Assembly: GCA_035946955.1 (NCBI GenBank)
Contig: DASYYE010000602.1
Location: 1 to 23,486, forward strand
Source of the DNA: DASYYE01 sp035946955
GTDB taxonomy: Bacteria; Actinomycetota; Actinomycetes; Streptosporangiales; Streptosporangiaceae
Direction: 5' to 3'
Length of the DNA: 23,486 bases
Shown here: piece after piece, positions 21,377 through 23,486 of the stretch
Position numbering within the stretch: position 1 is the first letter of the stretch
Layout: each line of letters starts with the position of its first letter
Translations under genes and position numbers: made by a program
The notes under the pieces: model-generated
What the model saw: the letters and a program-made list of their open reading frames with translations, nothing else
The model's database searches: none
Told to the model about the DNA's origin: nothing

Positions 21377-22609
21377 GTGCCGCACATCCTGTTTGTCGGT
21401 GTGACCCGGTGGAGCCACGAGCGGTGCGCGCGGGCTGTCGCACTTGGCCACCGGGTCACTGTGATCAAGCCGGGCCCCGTCCGGGCAGCAGGCCAGCATG
21501 GTGGCGCCCCCGCTAGCCGGAGCTGCGCCACCGTGCACGACAGCCAGGTAGTCCCGCCCGGCTGGGGACTGAGGGCGCTGACGATCGCGATGGCCGACAT
21601 CCATGCGGCGGCGCCGGTCGACGCCGTGCTGGTAAGCGACGAGGCCGCTATAGAGGCGACCGCGACCGCATGCGAGGTGCTGGGCATTCCGTTTACCACT
21701 GCGGACGGGGTCCGCAATGCCCGCAACAAGGTGCGCACCCGGCGCACGCTGGCTGCCGCGGGCTTGGCGTCCGTTCGGTACAAGTGGGCCGCTGACCCAC
21801 CGGCCGCTGTCGCAGCCGCGCAGCGGATCGGGTACCCCGTCGTGGTGAAGCCGGTACGCGGTGGCGACAGCCGACTTACCAGCAGGGCAGACAGCGCCGC
21901 AGCGGTATGGGCTACCGCCCGGAGGATCGCACGGTACAAGCCATCGGCGATTTTGGTAGAGCGGCACGTCAGCGGTCGGCTGCTGTGGGTTGATATCGCG
22001 CGGGCCAGCGGGCAAAGCCGCGTGGTGGCGGTTTTCGACCGCTGCGCGACTGACGTGGACGAGTGCCGCGACATCGGCGCGGTGCTGCCCGCCCGCATCG
22101 AGCCGGCCGAACTGGCGCGCTGCCAGGCGTACGCCGACAGCGTCTGCGCCGCCCTCGGCCTGGACCTCGGACTGTTCCACCTCGACCTGGCCCTGACCGC
22201 CGCCGGGCCGGTTCTGATCGAGGCGAATCCGCGGATGATGGGCGGTGTGCTGCCACTGCTGTACCGGTTCGCCACCGGCGCGGACATCGCAGACGTGGCT
22301 ATCCCCGTGCACCTAGGCGCCGCCCCGCCACCTGCGGCGGAGCCCTGCCACGCGGCGGCCCGCAAGGTGATGGCGCGAGATGGCGGGCGGACCGCCACGC
22401 ACGTCAACACCGCCGGGCTGGCCAGGGCCGTTGGGGCCGACCAGTTTGTCAATTACGCCATTAGGCCCGGCGGGTGGCTGCAGCGCGGCCACGTGGCGGC
22501 GGTGATCCTGGCCGCCGCCGACTCAAGTGCGTCGGCCGCGGCCGACGCAGCCCTGGCGCGACTGGCGGAGTTGATAGGCGTCGACCTCGTCCGCGCATCG
22601 CCCGGATGA
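21377..22609 (+). CDS. ATP-grasp family ligase
   Basis: A 410-aa ATP-grasp enzyme that joins a carboxylate to an amine or similar nucleophile through an acylphosphate. The N-terminal pre-ATP-grasp part includes HILFVGVTRWSHERCARAVALGH. The ATP-grasp core has NKVRTRRTLAAAGL (about 120-133), Lys in PVVVKPVRGGDS, and ILVERHVSGRLLWVDI. The metal-binding end reads LFHLDLALTAAGPVLIEANPRMMGG near residues 270-295. The N-P-R motif and its Glu are intact. The C-terminal domain ends near 410. The GTG at 21377 starts the conserved part; no strong ribosome binding site is seen. Substrates cannot be inferred; it resembles amino-acid or peptide ligases of natural-product pathways. It is followed by a kinase-like gene on the same strand. 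Confidence 0.88.
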   Translation: MPHILFVGVTRWSHERCARAVALGHRVTVIKPGPVRAAGQHGGAPASRSCATVHDSQVVPPGWGLRALTIAMADIHAAAPVDAVLVSDEAAIEATATACEVLGIPFTTADGVRNARNKVRTRRTLAAAGLASVRYKWAADPPAAVAAAQRIGYPVVVKPVRGGDSRLTSRADSAAAVWATARRIARYKPSAILVERHVSGRLLWVDIARASGQSRVVAVFDRCATDVDECRDIGAVLPARIEPAELARCQAYADSVCAALGLDLGLFHLDLALTAAGPVLIEANPRMMGGVLPLLYRFATGADIADVAIPVHLGAAPPPAAEPCHAAARKVMARDGGRTATHVNTAGLARAVGADQFVNYAIRPGGWLQRGHVAAVILAAADSSASAAADAALARLAELIGVDLVRASPG

Positions 22610-22665
22610 TCGCACGGGTCCGGTTGAGCAATGATCTGGCCTACGATGCTAGCCTAGCGTGACAA

Positions 22666-23403
22666 ATGGATCCAGCTATAAATGCCCCGGTTTCGCACGC
22701 CAAGGACGAATCAGCGATACGTATGGCAGCAGACACGAGGCGGGCCCACTTCATCAGCTTCAGCGGCCTGGACGGCGCGGGCAAGACCACACAAACCAAA
22801 CTGCTGGGTGACTGGTTACGCGGACTGGGCTTTTCCACCGCGGTGGAGGCGCCGCCCGGGCCATCGCTCGTACGGCGCACGCTCACCGCCCTGGCCAGCG
22901 AGGGCGGGGTAACCAACTATGTCGACTATCTTGGCCGCGACACGACCCAGTTGGTAAATGCCTTCGTCCGGTACCGTGACTGGACGGAACGGGTGCTGCC
23001 CAGGCTGGACGTGGAGCAGTTCGTCGTGACCGACCGCTTCGTGGCTTGTCACTACGCCTCGGCACGTGCCTGGGGTGCCGGAAACGAGGATCTGCTGCGG
23101 CAGGTGCTCCGCGACCTGCCGGCTCCCGATGTCACCGTCTTCCTTGAGGTGCCGCCCGAGGTGGCCTACCGGAGGGTTACCGACCGGGGCTTGGACCGCC
23201 AGGACCTTGGATTCCTGCGTGCCTATGACCGCGGCTACCGGAGTCTGCCGGAGTTCTCCGGCTTCGTCGCGGTAGACGGCACTGGCAGCGTGGACGAGGT
23301 GCAGGCCCGGCTGCGTTCCCTGGTCGCAAGCTCGTGGACGGAGGTGGGCCGGGCGGCCAAGGCGGCAGGCAATCCGGGCCCGGTCTATAGGCGGCCAACG
23401 TGA
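22666..23403 (+). CDS. Thymidylate-kinase-like P-loop kinase
   Basis: A 245-aa NMP-kinase-fold protein. The P-loop is FSGLDGAGKTTQTKLL (about residues 32-47). The DR motif lies in VVTDRFVACHYASA, with the strand DVTVFLEVPPEVAYRRVTDRG and a lid-like DRQDLGFLRAYDRGY. These match dTMP kinases, but an inserted region (TNYVDYLGRDTTQLVNAF) and the modest match suggest a specialised role, perhaps phosphorylating a modified nucleoside or other metabolite. The ATG at 22666 is used; the ATG at 22723 is equally possible and neither has a clear ribosome binding site. It sits 56 nt after the ATP-grasp gene and overlaps the next gene by GTGA, so it is operon-like. The housekeeping tmk gene is probably elsewhere. 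Confidence 0.82.
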   Translation: MDPAINAPVSHAKDESAIRMAADTRRAHFISFSGLDGAGKTTQTKLLGDWLRGLGFSTAVEAPPGPSLVRRTLTALASEGGVTNYVDYLGRDTTQLVNAFVRYRDWTERVLPRLDVEQFVVTDRFVACHYASARAWGAGNEDLLRQVLRDLPAPDVTVFLEVPPEVAYRRVTDRGLDRQDLGFLRAYDRGYRSLPEFSGFVAVDGTGSVDEVQARLRSLVASSWTEVGRAAKAAGNPGPVYRRPT

Positions 23404-23486
23404 CCAGGCCAGGCCCCGAACCGTCTGGCCTCACCATCCCACCTGGCGCCGACGTCGGCGCCGCCCCGCGATGGCCCCTAGTGGAC
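23400..23486 (+). CDS. Start of next gene, partial
   Basis: A GTG at 23400 overlaps the kinase stop codon (GTGA) and opens a frame with no stop through the window end (29 codons, Pro- and Gly-rich: TRPGPEPSGLTIPPGADVG). Only the position and coupling support it; too little is present to name a family. Confidence 0.55.
   Translation, partial: MTRPGPEPSGLTIPPGADVGAAPRWPLVD

Overview
The window is very GC-rich DNA with dense codon bias, GTG/TTG starts, GGAGG-type ribosome binding sites and T-poor hairpin terminators. Its gene families (a LAL-type LuxR regulator, STAS anti-sigma antagonist, GAF-ANTAR proteins, AroH-type chorismate mutase, PF03640 secreted repeats) point to a filamentous or soil actinobacterium. 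The genus cannot be told from the sequence.

Layout. 0-1.6 kb: a dispersed repeat (copy A), then a secreted protein with three PF03640-type repeats and a strong terminator. 1.6-4.4 kb (minus strand): a doubtful small ORF, a stand-alone ketol-acid reductoisomerase (ilvC) and a metallo-beta-lactamase-fold hydrolase. 4.7-6.4 kb: an AroH-type chorismate mutase with a foreign C-terminal tail, convergent with a translationally coupled pair encoding a NarL-like regulator without a phospho-acceptor Asp and a MEKHLA (PAS-like) protein. A 47-bp piece of that luxR gene recurs inside the chorismate mutase tail. 6.6-8.9 kb: repeat copies B and C, in direct orientation, flank a 5'-truncated quinone oxidoreductase, an internally deleted FSH1-type hydrolase and an intact 1-Cys peroxiredoxin. 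8.9-13.1 kb: a 937-aa LAL regulator, a MerR/GyrI-like regulator with a clear 19-bp operator, and a divergent SnoaL-like gene.

13.1-18.8 kb is a zone of decay: a frameshifted DDE transposase, an orphan T6 terminator, an intact two-gene membrane-protein operon, an Hsp20 gene divergent from a frameshifted TetR gene with a 28-bp operator between them, a frameshifted small membrane protein, an intact STAS gene, a DUF6131-like gene with an amber codon at its Trp position, and a truncated second STAS gene. Two GAF-ANTAR genes follow (18.8-20.4 kb). With the STAS gene they resemble the stress and light signalling sets of actinomycetes.

At 20.85 kb lies the 3' half of a tRNA-Lys(CTT), an attachment-site-like scar. 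An IS481-like 5' end and a piece of a second transposase follow directly. Beyond this boundary a different gene set starts: an ATP-grasp ligase, a thymidylate-kinase-like P-loop kinase, and a third gene that overlaps it by GTGA and runs off the window. This looks like the start of a biosynthetic or nucleotide-modifying operon whose product cannot be read from this window.

Overall this is an accessory region assembled by recombination, with stress-response and regulatory genes, several of them recently broken. No CRISPR array, phage structural gene or recognisable defence system is visible.
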